Shown here: in pieces, positions 1-8,886 of the stretch
How the letters are laid out: each line of letters opens with the position of its first letter
Numbering within the stretch: the first letter of the stretch is position 1
Source: Flavobacteriaceae bacterium
GTDB taxonomy: Bacteria > Bacteroidota > Bacteroidia > Flavobacteriales > Flavobacteriaceae
Length of the DNA: 64,000 nt
Reading direction: 5' to 3'
Assembly: GCA_028279515.1 (NCBI GenBank)
Contig: JANQNQ010000003.1
Coordinates: forward strand, 62,001-126,000
Program-made: the position numbers and the translations under genes
Notes under the pieces: generated by a model
Databases searched by the model: none
What the model saw: the letters and a program-made list of their open reading frames with translations, nothing else
Told to the model about the DNA's origin: nothing

Positions 1-14
1 CTAAATAGTAAATA

Positions 15-46
15 AAGGGACCTCGAGAAATTTCTCGGGGTTCTTT
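15..46 (-). terminator. terminator of the heavy-metal-binding gene
   Basis: An imperfect inverted repeat is centred at about position 30, with CCTCGAGAAA facing TTTCTCGGGG. It lies just beyond the stop of the minus-strand gene ending at 49. Read on the minus strand it is followed by a T-rich run. It may also serve a gene to the left of the window. Confidence 0.55.
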
Positions 47-48
47 GT

Positions 49-318
49 TTATGAGAGCCTTCCAATGGCGCAACTAACATATGATTTGGCCTTGGTAAGT
101 GTGGGGTTGTCATCTCCATCAATGGGATACCCTAGTTTTACCAGAGCACTCCTTACTTCGTCCAGCGATAGTGAATCTGTATGGGTGATGCTGATTTCTG
201 AGGCTTCAACAGCTATCGATACATTTTGAATCTTTTCAAATGTTTCCAAGCGTTTTTCTATAGTGTTAGCACAGCCTCCGCATTTAAGATTTTGAATTTT
301 CAGGGTCGTATGTTGCAT
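49..318 (-). CDS. heavy-metal-associated (HMA) domain protein
   Basis: This 89-residue protein is a stand-alone HMA domain, the ferredoxin-like fold of copper chaperones and of the N-termini of P-type metal ATPases. The family motif is visible as LKCGGCANTIE near the N-terminus, with the two cysteines that would hold Cu(I) or another soft metal. The rest shows the expected beta-alpha-beta-beta-alpha-beta pattern. A TTG lies three codons further upstream, but the ATG at 318 gives the usual family start. It is cytoplasmic with no signal peptide. No metal ATPase or metal-responsive regulator is visible nearby, so the metal and partner are unknown. Confidence 0.85.
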   Translation of the reverse strand: MQHTTLKIQNLKCGGCANTIEKRLETFEKIQNVSIAVEASEISITHTDSLSLDEVRSALVKLGYPIDGDDNPTLTKAKSYVSCAIGRLS

Positions 319-491
319 TTTATACAAGTTTTGCTGTTATGTTTTTCAAGAAGAATCGTCGTATATACAATGCAAAAATAAAGCAGTAGGTATCATTTGT
401 TTATGAGAAAGGTCATTTTTGCAACTATTTACTATTTTTACTGGGCTTACCCCTTAACGACTTGGAAGGCATTAACTACAACATAACAAGC

Positions 492-1586
492 ATGATCGAT
501 GTACTCGGATTGGTACAAGGTCTGTTTTTGGGCGCCATACTCGTCGTAGAAAGCAAAAAGCAAAAACCCACATTATTTCTTGGCCTGTTTCTTATTGCAT
601 ACAGTTTTGAACTGTTAAATGCGGTGCTCGAAGACCTACGGGTTTTAGACCTCTATCCAAACTGGCATTTCCTTCCTATTAATTTTTTATACCTGACGAT
701 TCCGCTGTTTTATCTATATGTAAAGCGCATCACAGGAAATCTGTTGAAGAAAAAGGACATTCTTGTCGTGCTATGGCCGGGAATAGCAGAGTTTGTGTTA
801 TATGCCGTCATTTTCTTTTTTCCTACGGAATATAAGGTCGAGGTATGGAAAACTGAGAATGCCCTTGGGGTGTCTATAGCACTTTTGGAACTATTGGCCT
901 TGCCATATTCTATTTATTATGTGGTACGTATCCTTAGACACATTGCCCGAAATCGGAAGCGCATCGAAAACTACTATTCAAATACCGAAGGCAAACTCTT
1001 AAACTGGGCAAAAGGCGTCATTCTTTTCATATTGTGCTTTCACTTTCTTTGGGTCATTGAAGCTTTTCAAGAAGCGTCCTTTTTTGACACCTACACATAT
1101 CCCGTTTTGGCAGCGATCAATGTCACGTTTATTTTCTGGATAGGCCTCTCAGGACTTCGACAATCAAAGATCATTGGAGAAAAGGGGAGTGGTCAAGAGG
1201 AAGCATTAGAAGACACGACCATAGACGGTTCAGAAAATGAAACCCAAGAATTCGAAGATGCTGATTACCAAAAATTAGTTGATTTAATGGTAGAGGGCGA
1301 ATTGTATAAAGAATCCAATCTATCATTGTCTGATCTATCAAAAGCATCAGACATACCCCAACGAAAACTATCGCAACTCATTAATACAACCACTGGAAAA
1401 AACTTTAATCAATTTGTAAATTACTATCGCGTTGAGGAAGCCAAGAAACTTCTAAAGGACAGCGAATACAACAATCTAAGTATGTTAGGCATCGCCTATG
1501 ATGCCGGTTTTAGCTCAAAGGCTTCATTTTTTAGCGTGTTCAAAAAATTTACCAATCTTACTCCAAACGCCTATAAAAACGGGTGA
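492..1586 (+). CDS. AraC-family regulator with multi-helix membrane N-terminus
   Basis: About 364 residues. The first 230 form roughly seven hydrophobic helices (for example from LGLVQGLFLGAILVV and from INFLYLTIPLFYLYV), and the last 100 are an AraC-type double helix-turn-helix (LSDLSKASDIPQRKLSQLI, then IAYDAGFSSKASFFSVFKKF). This is a common Bacteroidota layout: a membrane-embedded transcription factor thought to sense envelope or lipid-phase signals. The ATG at 492 is preferred over an in-frame TTG at 462, because it starts directly at the first membrane helix. It stands alone, upstream of the secreted-protein operon starting at 1734, which is a plausible but unproven target. Confidence 0.85.
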   Translation: MIDVLGLVQGLFLGAILVVESKKQKPTLFLGLFLIAYSFELLNAVLEDLRVLDLYPNWHFLPINFLYLTIPLFYLYVKRITGNLLKKKDILVVLWPGIAEFVLYAVIFFFPTEYKVEVWKTENALGVSIALLELLALPYSIYYVVRILRHIARNRKRIENYYSNTEGKLLNWAKGVILFILCFHFLWVIEAFQEASFFDTYTYPVLAAINVTFIFWIGLSGLRQSKIIGEKGSGQEEALEDTTIDGSENETQEFEDADYQKLVDLMVEGELYKESNLSLSDLSKASDIPQRKLSQLINTTTGKNFNQFVNYYRVEEAKKLLKDSEYNNLSMLGIAYDAGFSSKASFFSVFKKFTNLTPNAYKNG

Positions 1587-1733
1587 TATTCATTTAAATT
1601 CGGAGTCCAAGATTCTGCAATGTAGTCCAGAATACCGTTTTCTAGACTCCCAATGACAGGATCTAGACCTTTCATTTTGTTCGTGGTCACATCTTTGTAC
1701 CATTCAGAATTAACAACATAAAACAAGAACATT

Positions 1734-2189
1734 ATGAAAAAAGCAATTTTAATTCTCTTCGTATGTATAGTCGCTGTTTTTTCAGCAGAAGCACAACAAT
1801 ATGAATTCAAAGTAGTGACAAGTGTCGAATCGATCATTCCGAGTGGTTTGGGCCGTTCTCGACTGGTTTCAGCTTCCGAAGAAAGAGACTATAAAGCATT
1901 TACCTCTAGTCGTAGCGAAGACAGTAACGGAAGAAATAAATCCAAACGAAAGGACATTCGTGTCAAGAACTTTGAAGAGACCAAACTCCTCAACTTCTAT
2001 AACCTAGGAGGAATTCGTTTTCAGAATATTGCAGCCAATGACGCTGTGATCACTTCTAAATTAAATGACATGGCCGTAAATGGATGGGACCTTGCCTTTG
2101 TTGTTAGCGGTGTCGAAAGTGATGCCGGTGAACAAGATGGCGATGGCATCTTCGTTACACGATACATATTCAAACGACTGGTTCAATAA
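1734..2189 (+). CDS. secreted DUF4177-like protein
   Basis: A 151-residue protein with a clear signal peptide (MKKAILILFVCIVAVFSAEAQ). The C-terminal half carries the pattern LNDMAVNGWDLAFVVSG...TRYIFKR, which resembles the DUF4177 fold (a conserved 'GW-D/E-L' and a terminal beta strand ending in a basic residue). It is the first gene of a compact set running to 4222. Function is unknown; export to the periplasm or outer surface is inferred from the signal peptide. Confidence 0.6.
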   Translation: MKKAILILFVCIVAVFSAEAQQYEFKVVTSVESIIPSGLGRSRLVSASEERDYKAFTSSRSEDSNGRNKSKRKDIRVKNFEETKLLNFYNLGGIRFQNIAANDAVITSKLNDMAVNGWDLAFVVSGVESDAGEQDGDGIFVTRYIFKRLVQ

Positions 2190-2231
2190 CGAAATAAAAG
2201 CTTCCGAAGAAATTCACGTAAACAGTAGATC

Positions 2232-2426
2232 ATGAAAAAGTCAGTGTTGATCATGAGTATAGTGATGATCTGGGTCATATTTCTGCTTTGGGAAATAGAA
2301 TTATCTAAATGGTTAGATACTAAGGATCAACCTATGATGAGAATGGACCGGTTGATCATTCTTCCAGGACTTATACTACTCACATTTTATACACTACGGG
2401 AAGCTTTCAAGAAGAATAAACAATAA
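2232..2426 (+). CDS. small two-helix membrane protein
   Basis: A 64-residue protein with two hydrophobic segments: residues about 4-22 (VLIMSIVMIWVIFLLWEIE), and a second around LIILPGLILLTFY. A basic tail follows. It lies 42 bases after the upstream gene and 10 bases before the lipoprotein gene, so it is probably co-transcribed. No family was recognised. Confidence 0.6.
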   Translation: MKKSVLIMSIVMIWVIFLLWEIELSKWLDTKDQPMMRMDRLIILPGLILLTFYTLREAFKKNKQ

Positions 2427-2436
2427 AGCAAAGACA

Positions 2437-3576
2437 ATGATAAAACATATAAAGACGGGATTGATCGCCGCAACCATACTCATGTTATGGGGGTGTCAAA
2501 GCCACGCACAAAGCCTCAAAGAGGTGACAAAGACCTACAAGGTAACCACAAAGGAAGCTTGTGAGAAAAAAGATGGCTACTGGTACAAAGGAAAGTGCTG
2601 GGCCAATTTTAAAGAATTTGATGAGGGTATTTCAAAAGAAAATATTGATGCCGAGGTCGAGAAGCAATTAAATATGGTCAAAGATTATGGTTTGACCCTT
2701 AATGGGAAAGCGCATGACATTGGTTTCTTTTTTCCAGAGATCGATACCGAGTCGAACGAAATAATCATAATCACCACATTCAAGGAAGGTACAGAGGAAA
2801 GAACACTGCTTCAAATAGCACCTTTATCAAAACGAGAAAAGAAATCGTTTCAGGCAGAGGCAATGCTTTTTAAAGGAAATCTTTTAGAAATGGATGAAGC
2901 CGATCAGGCGAAAATCCCTTCCCTCATTATGGCTGCTGGAATGGCTCAAGTAAAGAATGTAGGAGATGATGAAGAAAAGTTTAGCATCAATGGTACGCTC
3001 GAACCTATGAATGGAGGAAAATCATTGACATACAAAATGACTGCGGGTGAAGCCCTTGCCGGTATGGGAGATACGACACTTGAGATCAAAGGTGACAAAG
3101 TATACCTAAACGGTACACTGGGAACCAAGACCTACAAGCAATTCAAAGAGTTGATAGCTAACCATCCAGAAGTGAAAACCATTGTGCTACAAGATGTACC
3201 GGGGTCGATCAATGACGCAGTGAACATGCACACGGGCAGAATCGTTCGCGAAGCAGGTCTAACGACACTAGTGCTGGCAGATAGTAAGATATCTTCTGGG
3301 GGCGTGGATCTATTTTGTGCTGGAAAAGAGCGCATTATTACCAAGGGAGCTCAGTTGGGCATTCATTCATGGGGCGGTGACGGAATTTCAGCGGACGACC
3401 TTTCTAAGGACCATCCAGCTCATCAATATCAAATCGCTTATTTCACCATGTGTTTGGGTAAGGACGGACCTGATTTCTACTTCCGTACCCTAGAAGCCGC
3501 TCCTGCAGGCGAGATGCACTGGATGGATCTGCCAGAGATCGAGAAATGGGAAATAGCAACGCAGATCATTAAATAA
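2437..3576 (+). CDS. ClpP-fold lipoprotein with C-terminal protease-like domain
   Basis: A 379-residue protein with a lipoprotein signal (hydrophobic stretch then LWGC). Residues about 215-375 resemble the ClpP/crotonase-fold periplasmic protein group (COG3904-like): a Gly-rich oxyanion segment (VLQDVPGSIND), then KISSGGVDLFCAG with the candidate nucleophile Ser287, then GIHSW with candidate His310. The N-terminal 200 residues are unassigned and include a two-cysteine segment (CEKKDGYWYKGKCW). The next gene is a shorter paralogue. I infer an envelope protease or peptidase role; catalytic activity is not proven by sequence. Confidence 0.65.
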   Translation: MIKHIKTGLIAATILMLWGCQSHAQSLKEVTKTYKVTTKEACEKKDGYWYKGKCWANFKEFDEGISKENIDAEVEKQLNMVKDYGLTLNGKAHDIGFFFPEIDTESNEIIIITTFKEGTEERTLLQIAPLSKREKKSFQAEAMLFKGNLLEMDEADQAKIPSLIMAAGMAQVKNVGDDEEKFSINGTLEPMNGGKSLTYKMTAGEALAGMGDTTLEIKGDKVYLNGTLGTKTYKQFKELIANHPEVKTIVLQDVPGSINDAVNMHTGRIVREAGLTTLVLADSKISSGGVDLFCAGKERIITKGAQLGIHSWGGDGISADDLSKDHPAHQYQIAYFTMCLGKDGPDFYFRTLEAAPAGEMHWMDLPEIEKWEIATQIIK

Positions 3577-3592
3577 AACAAAATCAAAGATT

Positions 3593-4222
3593 ATGAAAGC
3601 AATGACGATACACAGAATTAAACTACTAATGCTCGTTTTGAGCATTGGACTCTTGACAGTTTCATGCAGTTCGGATGATGACAATCAAAACTTTTCGAAC
3701 ACCTTTACCTTTGACATCTTTACGGTTCAACCTGATAGAGAGACCGTGACGATGAATGGCGAGATCAAAAGTCGAACGCTAAGAGATTTTAGAAATATGT
3801 TATCAGGACACCCGAATATCAAATTGATCAATATGGGGGATGTTCCAGGGTCGAGTAATGATGAGATCAACGTACAAGTTGGGCGATTACTTAATGAAAA
3901 GCAGATCAACACACATATTCTAGATAATGGAATGATTGCTTCGGGTGGCGTAGATTTCTTCTTGGCAGGAATACAAAGAACAAGAGGAAACAACACTATG
4001 ATCGGCGTGCATTCATGGTCTGATGGTCAAGGAGCCGAAGCCACCGATTTTCCTGAGGATAGCTCAGAACACCAACGCTATATACAATACTATCAAAGCC
4101 TTGGATTTACTGAGCAATGGTCAAGAGACTTCTATTTCTTTACGATCAATGCTGCACCTGCAGCCGATATCCACTATATGACCGAAGAAGAAATATCGCA
4201 ATATCAAATGCTTACAGAATAA
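3593..4222 (+). CDS. short ClpP-fold lipoprotein, paralogue of the preceding gene
   Basis: A 209-residue lipoprotein (signal ending in LLTVSC, then SSDDDN). Its globular part aligns with the C-terminal half of the preceding protein: MGDVPGSSND, then IASGGVDFFLAG with Ser117, IGVHSW with His140, and FYFFTINAAPAADIHYM near the end. It lacks the 200-residue N-terminal region of its neighbour. Sixteen bases separate the two genes, so it probably arose by tandem duplication and is expressed from the same transcript. The conserved Ser and His argue that both copies keep the active site. Confidence 0.65.
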   Translation: MKAMTIHRIKLLMLVLSIGLLTVSCSSDDDNQNFSNTFTFDIFTVQPDRETVTMNGEIKSRTLRDFRNMLSGHPNIKLINMGDVPGSSNDEINVQVGRLLNEKQINTHILDNGMIASGGVDFFLAGIQRTRGNNTMIGVHSWSDGQGAEATDFPEDSSEHQRYIQYYQSLGFTEQWSRDFYFFTINAAPAADIHYMTEEEISQYQMLTE

Positions 4223-4251
4223 GCAAAAACACCACTACGGTTGATTGATGA

Positions 4252-4297
4252 AAAAGGGGCGGGTTCGTTTACGTAGAACCTGCTCCTTTTGTTTTAT
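4252..4297 (+). terminator. rho-independent terminator of the 1734-4222 operon
   Basis: A 14-base stem (AAAGGGGCGGGTTC facing GAACCTGCTCCTTT, with G-U pairs) and a 9-base loop, followed by TTTTGTTTTATT. It begins 30 bases after the second ClpP-fold gene. Confidence 0.8.
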
Positions 4298-4459
4298 TCA
4301 TTTGAATACTCGAAAACATGTAAAAGCCTGTCAGTTAATTATTTACACTTGAGCTGGTTAATAGGTCGTTCATCCAAAAAATGGGGCGCTTTGTCAGAAA
4401 ATATTTCAAAAAACCAGCAAATTTCAGTACCTTAAAAAGTCCTAAAACTATTTGAAAAG

Positions 4460-4840
4460 ATGAAATGCGAGTTGAGTTTTTGTTCCTTAGAATTGCACAG
4501 AGATTGTGTCATCGCCACCATGAAGGAGGGCATCACGGTCATGCCCGAATACAACGATATTCTTGTACTACTGTCACAGGCCTATTTTAAAAATCGTCCG
4601 TTCATGTACATCACCAATCGAAAAAACTCATATTCGGTCAACCCAATGATCTATGTAGAAACCACTAAAATCTCTAATCTTATTGGGTTTGCAGTAGTAT
4701 CAGATGAACCCATAAAAAAAGCGATGGCCAGTTTTGAAGAACTTTTCTTCGGAAAACATTTTGAAGTGTTTCAAGATATGGAAGAAGCGCTTGAATGGAA
4801 AGACAAAATGATGGCCAAAGAACTGGCAAAGAAGAAATGA
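4460..4840 (+). CDS. SpoIIAA/STAS-like domain protein
   Basis: A 126-residue soluble protein with no signal peptide. The alternating strand-helix pattern resembles the SpoIIAA-like (STAS/SEC14-type) small proteins common in Flavobacteria: 'VIATMKEGITV', 'NRPFMYITNRKNSYSVNP', 'IGFAVVSDEP', then a C-terminal 'FQDMEEALEWKDKMM'. That family has no firm biochemical role. It is a single gene with its own upstream region. Confidence 0.5.
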   Translation: MKCELSFCSLELHRDCVIATMKEGITVMPEYNDILVLLSQAYFKNRPFMYITNRKNSYSVNPMIYVETTKISNLIGFAVVSDEPIKKAMASFEELFFGKHFEVFQDMEEALEWKDKMMAKELAKKK

Positions 4841-4904
4841 TTCTCGGTTTCTAACCGTTCTTTTAAGACTTCCTTTTTATCTTTACAAGATCGATCAAAC
4901 CAGC

Positions 4905-5531
4905 ATGGATCTCTTTAATCAAACAGCAGACAGCAAGACCAATTGGCTTCCAAAGGACGGAACCGTGCATTACTACGGATTTGCTTTTGACCGAAAGACC
5001 GCTGATTCTTACTACGAAAATCTACTTCACAATATAGAATGGCGAAATGACGAAGCCATCATCTTCGGAAAACGCATTGTTACCAAGCGAAAAGTAGCAT
5101 GGTACGGAGAATTTCCTTTTTCGTATACCTATTCGAAGGTGACCAAAAAAGCGCTTTATTGGACCAAAGAGCTACAGCAATTAAAACAGGTAGTTGAGCA
5201 AAGAACAGGGGAGACCTACAATTCGTGTTTATTGAACTTGTATCACGACGGCTCAGAAGGAATGGCATGGCATAGCGATGCAGAAAAAGACCTAAAGAAA
5301 CACGGTGCTATCGCTTCTCTAAGCTTCGGTGCAGAGCGCAAGTTTGCCTTTAAACACAAGGGCTCACAAGAAAAAGTTGAAGTAATACTTCAACACGGAA
5401 GCCTATTGGTCATGAAAGATGAAACGCAAGATCACTGGCTACATCGATTGCCACCCACCAAGAAAGTAACACGCCCCAGAATCAACTTGACGTTTCGTAC
5501 CATTGTTCCCAACCAATTTGAAACTCAATAA
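4905..5531 (+). CDS. AlkB-family Fe(II)/2-oxoglutarate dioxygenase
   Basis: A 208-residue protein of the usual length for AlkB-like oxidative dealkylases. These use Fe(II), O2 and 2-oxoglutarate to remove alkyl groups from DNA or RNA bases. The iron ligands are visible as HSD (His123, Asp125) and a distal His in HWLHRLPP (about His180). The 2-oxoglutarate-binding Arg pair is in RPRINLTFR. The substrate-loop segment YNSCLLNLYHDGSEGMAWH is typical of the ALKBH2/3-like branch. It is monocistronic and cytoplasmic. Base or RNA preference cannot be read from sequence. Confidence 0.9.
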   Translation: MDLFNQTADSKTNWLPKDGTVHYYGFAFDRKTADSYYENLLHNIEWRNDEAIIFGKRIVTKRKVAWYGEFPFSYTYSKVTKKALYWTKELQQLKQVVEQRTGETYNSCLLNLYHDGSEGMAWHSDAEKDLKKHGAIASLSFGAERKFAFKHKGSQEKVEVILQHGSLLVMKDETQDHWLHRLPPTKKVTRPRINLTFRTIVPNQFETQ

Positions 5532-5576
5532 GGAGTATTGACTGTTAACAAGTTATGTGCTGTAAAATATATGCGT

Positions 5577-5584
5577 TATATTTG
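5577..5584 (+). promoter_or_regulatory. Bacteroidota -7 box TATATTTG
   Basis: A perfect TANNTTTG match lies 46 bases before the start codon of the FG-GAP protein gene. No clear -33 element was seen at the usual spacing, so this is a moderate call. Confidence 0.4.
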
Positions 5585-5630
5585 AAGGAAGCTTGATAGA
5601 TGCAGGAGATACCGATCAAACAACAACAAC

Positions 5631-7457
5631 ATGCGCAACTACTACATTCTTCTTTTCCTGATCACTTGTTTTTGGGGTGCTTCGGCACAAACACCCTCTT
5701 TTACAGATGTTACGTCAACAGCAGGGATTTCAGCAGTCACCAATATTACACCACTTTTTGGTAGCGGAGCTTCCGCAGCAGATTACGACAATGATGGAGA
5801 TATCGATTTTTTCGTCGGAACCGAAGTAGGAGAGATAAGTCAGCTCTACCGAAATGATGGAAATGGACAATTTACAGACGTGACCAGCGCACTACGCATT
5901 ACATCAACAATGCGCGTACGAACCTCATTGTGGTTCGATTATGACGGAGACGACCGTCTGGATCTATTCTTGATTGGGGATTGCTACGGTGCAAGTTCAT
6001 GTGCCGACCGAGTAACAGCCGTACTTTATCAGCAAGGATCCAACGGGAATTTCACAGATGTGACCACTAGTGCCGGAATTACCTTCGGAAATAAATACAA
6101 CGTGTCAGCTGTGCAAAAAGCCATCGGAGGCATTGCCGCTGCCGATATCAATAATGATGGATTTCTAGATTTGCTGATTGCCATCTATGGTGCAGAGGTG
6201 ACCTTGTTCCTCAACGATGGTGACGGAACCTTTACAGATATTAGTGTGAGCAGTGGACTAGATGGCGCAACCGAGATATTTCGCTGGCAGCCTATGTTCT
6301 ATGATTTTGACCGCGACGGTTGGATGGACATTTACTGTACTGTCGATTATAACCCAAATGAACTTTGGCTTAATAACGGAGATGGTACGTTTACCGAATC
6401 GGCATCGACCTATGGCGCTGACCATGCCTACAACGAGATGGGGTTGACCATTGCTGATTATGACAACGACGGTGATATGGACATGTACGCTACCAATATC
6501 TCCAGAAACGATAACGGATCACTTCGCCATAATATGTTACTGACCAACAATATTGCTTCTACAGGAACCTTAGGGTTTACCGAAAATTCAAACACGCTAG
6601 GAGTAGGAGCCAGCGGCTGGGATTGGGGAACTACTTTCTTTGATGTTAATAATGACGGTTGGGTTGACTTAGCCGCCACCAACGGATGGAATCCGCCCAA
6701 TTGGAGTGTGGATCGATCCAACCTTTGGTTGAATCAAGGCAACGGAAACTTTCAAGACATATCTGTGAGCTCTAATTTTGACGATATGTTAGATGCCACA
6801 AGCCTTCTGGCCTTTGATATGGATCGCGATGGAGACATGGACCTTTTACAGACACTGAAAGAAAACGGCACGGATTTAACGCCGGCGCGATTGTACGAGA
6901 ATGGTTTGGATGCTACGGCTTCCCCAGGAAACTATTTGGTGATAAAGCCTCGAATGAATGGAAACAATCATTTTGCCATTGGTGCTGTTGTAAAGATTAC
7001 CTACGGAAGCAACACGTGTATGAGGCTCATTTCTGCCGGAACCAGTTTCTACGGACAAGAGCCTGCAGAAGCCTATTTTGGAGTGGCCAGTCAAACTACG
7101 ATTGAAGAAGTACGCGTTGAATGGCCCGATAATACGGTCACTATTGTCGAAGACGTAGCAGCCAATCAAGTACTAACTGTCACAAACGATGTTGTACTTG
7201 GCCTTGATGATGCCATAGGGCAAACTGCTTTTATCTATCCAAACCCTGTCAATGACATACTGAATTTAAAGGCAAAAGAACACGTGCAACAGGTCATACT
7301 ATATGATCTTTTAGGACAACAAATTCTCAATAAAAAAATAGACCCTTCTACAGAAACGCAATTGGACATCTCCAATGTAAATTCTGGGAACTACTTGCTA
7401 AAAATATTCTTTCACGAAAACAAAGGAAATATATATTACAGAGTGGTAAAGAGGTGA
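5631..7457 (+). CDS. FG-GAP repeat, ASPIC/UnbV protein with T9SS sorting domain
   Basis: A 608-residue secreted protein: signal peptide (ending ASAQ), then seven FG-GAP/VCBS blades each with a calcium-type loop (DYDNDGDIDF, DYDGDDRLDLF, DINNDGFLDL, DFDRDGWMDIY, DYDNDGDMDM, DVNNDGWVDL, DMDRDGDMDLL). An ASPIC/UnbV domain follows at about 420-520 (ending VEWPDNTVTIVEDVAANQ). The last 75 residues are a type A T9SS sorting domain (YPNPVNDILNLKA ... GNYLLKIF). It should be exported through the outer membrane and attached or released at the surface. The beta-propeller probably binds a ligand or partner; no enzyme motif is visible. Confidence 0.9.
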   Translation: MRNYYILLFLITCFWGASAQTPSFTDVTSTAGISAVTNITPLFGSGASAADYDNDGDIDFFVGTEVGEISQLYRNDGNGQFTDVTSALRITSTMRVRTSLWFDYDGDDRLDLFLIGDCYGASSCADRVTAVLYQQGSNGNFTDVTTSAGITFGNKYNVSAVQKAIGGIAAADINNDGFLDLLIAIYGAEVTLFLNDGDGTFTDISVSSGLDGATEIFRWQPMFYDFDRDGWMDIYCTVDYNPNELWLNNGDGTFTESASTYGADHAYNEMGLTIADYDNDGDMDMYATNISRNDNGSLRHNMLLTNNIASTGTLGFTENSNTLGVGASGWDWGTTFFDVNNDGWVDLAATNGWNPPNWSVDRSNLWLNQGNGNFQDISVSSNFDDMLDATSLLAFDMDRDGDMDLLQTLKENGTDLTPARLYENGLDATASPGNYLVIKPRMNGNNHFAIGAVVKITYGSNTCMRLISAGTSFYGQEPAEAYFGVASQTTIEEVRVEWPDNTVTIVEDVAANQVLTVTNDVVLGLDDAIGQTAFIYPNPVNDILNLKAKEHVQQVILYDLLGQQILNKKIDPSTETQLDISNVNSGNYLLKIFFHENKGNIYYRVVKR

Positions 7458-7544
7458 TACCTCCTCTCTTATTAGCAAGTTCTGATTGATGTCTATCCTG
7501 ATAGATATAACCTGCATTTATTACAACTTTATAAAAGGCAGTAT

Positions 7545-8696
7545 ATGAAAGTTCCAATCAATCCCAAACCCATTCATGTAAAGACATGGCCTTTAGAGCA
7601 TCGAGTGACCATCGAAGGAGAAGTAGACTATACGCATCCGCATGCTAAAATTGACGTTGACGTAACGTTTGAAGGACAATTGGCAAAAAGAGGTTTTGAA
7701 AAACAAAGGTATTTTTTTGAAGTTGGCCCTGGCAATCTTATAAATGAACAGACAAGAAAATTTTCAATACTCAATTTGCCATTCAAGGTTCGATTAGAAG
7801 TTAAACCCATAGAAGCTTTGATTATCATTACCGTGTCTGCTCCCAAATTTGGTGCAATTTATACACATACAGAACCGTACAAAAAACACAAGGGGCCACA
7901 TACGATTAAAGCATTCGGATTATATGCGGTACTCGAAGAATTAGAAGGCAAAGCGGATCATACCTACGTAAGCGGCAAAGATCAACCAACAGGTTACGAA
8001 TACCTCTGGCCTTGCGGAGGAGCGTATGAAGGAGGAAGGGAATTAACAACAGGAGAGTGCGACGGAAACATTAGTGATTGTATCTCGCAGCGTGCTATTG
8101 ACATAAGACCTGCCGGAGGGATGGCCGGAATGCGTTACGGAATTGACGGTGTATGTCATCAGGCGGCCAATAGAATTATGTTTCCTGCGGGGCTCATCGT
8201 AGATCAAGCATTTGGCTGGAGTCTTTCTTTCTTTCTATATGGAGCGTACGGTCTATCAGCTATTGATACGAAAGGAGCCTATAAGTTTTTTGAAATTCTT
8301 GAAACCTGCTATCCCAATTGGAGAGACGACCCGCATCCGTATTTAGGTAGTGAAACAAACAAGGATATTATTTATAAAAATGAAATTACTACATATAGGG
8401 AGTTATGGGATGAACTATCTGATGGTGAAATATCGACCACTCAAGCCGATGATCTGCTCACACAGAGAGAAGAAATAAGAAGTGTTAGAAATGAACTGAT
8501 CGAACTGTATGAAAACGACCAAGAATCAGGAGATAAAGCTGCGGAAAAACTGAACGGTGCCGTTTACAAATGCATGGGTCAAAATGAAAAAATTCTTTCA
8601 GGAGGTATTTATCAGAAAATTTTTAAGATGCCCATAGGATTCCGTACGCTGATCATGGATCCTCAGATAGCAGCATGGGCCTTTGCTGCCAAATAA
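7545..8696 (+). CDS. uncharacterised protein with a DGVCHQ motif
   Basis: A 383-residue protein without a signal peptide or membrane segment; I do not recognise the family. Residues 1-120 look beta-rich. The conserved-looking centre at about 145-225 contains an 'IDIRPAGG' segment, then YGIDGVCHQAANR with adjacent Cys204 and His205, then a hydrophobic stretch (GWSLSFFLYGAYG). Residues 285-340 are helical and charged (EIRSVRNELIELYEND). The neighbouring Cys and His suggest a possible thiol-enzyme active site or metal site, but nothing in the sequence proves it. It is monocistronic, with a strong hairpin 110 bases downstream. Confidence 0.55.
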   Translation: MKVPINPKPIHVKTWPLEHRVTIEGEVDYTHPHAKIDVDVTFEGQLAKRGFEKQRYFFEVGPGNLINEQTRKFSILNLPFKVRLEVKPIEALIIITVSAPKFGAIYTHTEPYKKHKGPHTIKAFGLYAVLEELEGKADHTYVSGKDQPTGYEYLWPCGGAYEGGRELTTGECDGNISDCISQRAIDIRPAGGMAGMRYGIDGVCHQAANRIMFPAGLIVDQAFGWSLSFFLYGAYGLSAIDTKGAYKFFEILETCYPNWRDDPHPYLGSETNKDIIYKNEITTYRELWDELSDGEISTTQADDLLTQREEIRSVRNELIELYENDQESGDKAAEKLNGAVYKCMGQNEKILSGGIYQKIFKMPIGFRTLIMDPQIAAWAFAAK

Positions 8697-8805
8697 GGAT
8701 GAGTTCAATGTACCCGAATAATCACTAGTGTTCTTTTTAGATAAAGCACTTTGTAATTTTAACCCAAAACGTGTAATTCATCGATCTCCTAAGGTAATTG
8801 TCAAC

Positions 8806-8838
8806 ACGAAAACGTTGTAGTGTTCGTTTTCGTTTTTT
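8806..8838 (+). terminator. terminator hairpin before the amylase gene
   Basis: A perfect 9-base stem (ACGAAAACG facing CGTTTTCGT) with a 10-base loop, followed by a T-run. It lies 110 bases after the upstream stop and 49 bases before the amylase start. It can therefore be a late terminator or a leader attenuator. Confidence 0.6.
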
Positions 8839-8886
8839 CAAACAAAATGGTCCTCATAACTTGAAGGGAAATCAAACCTTTTAATT

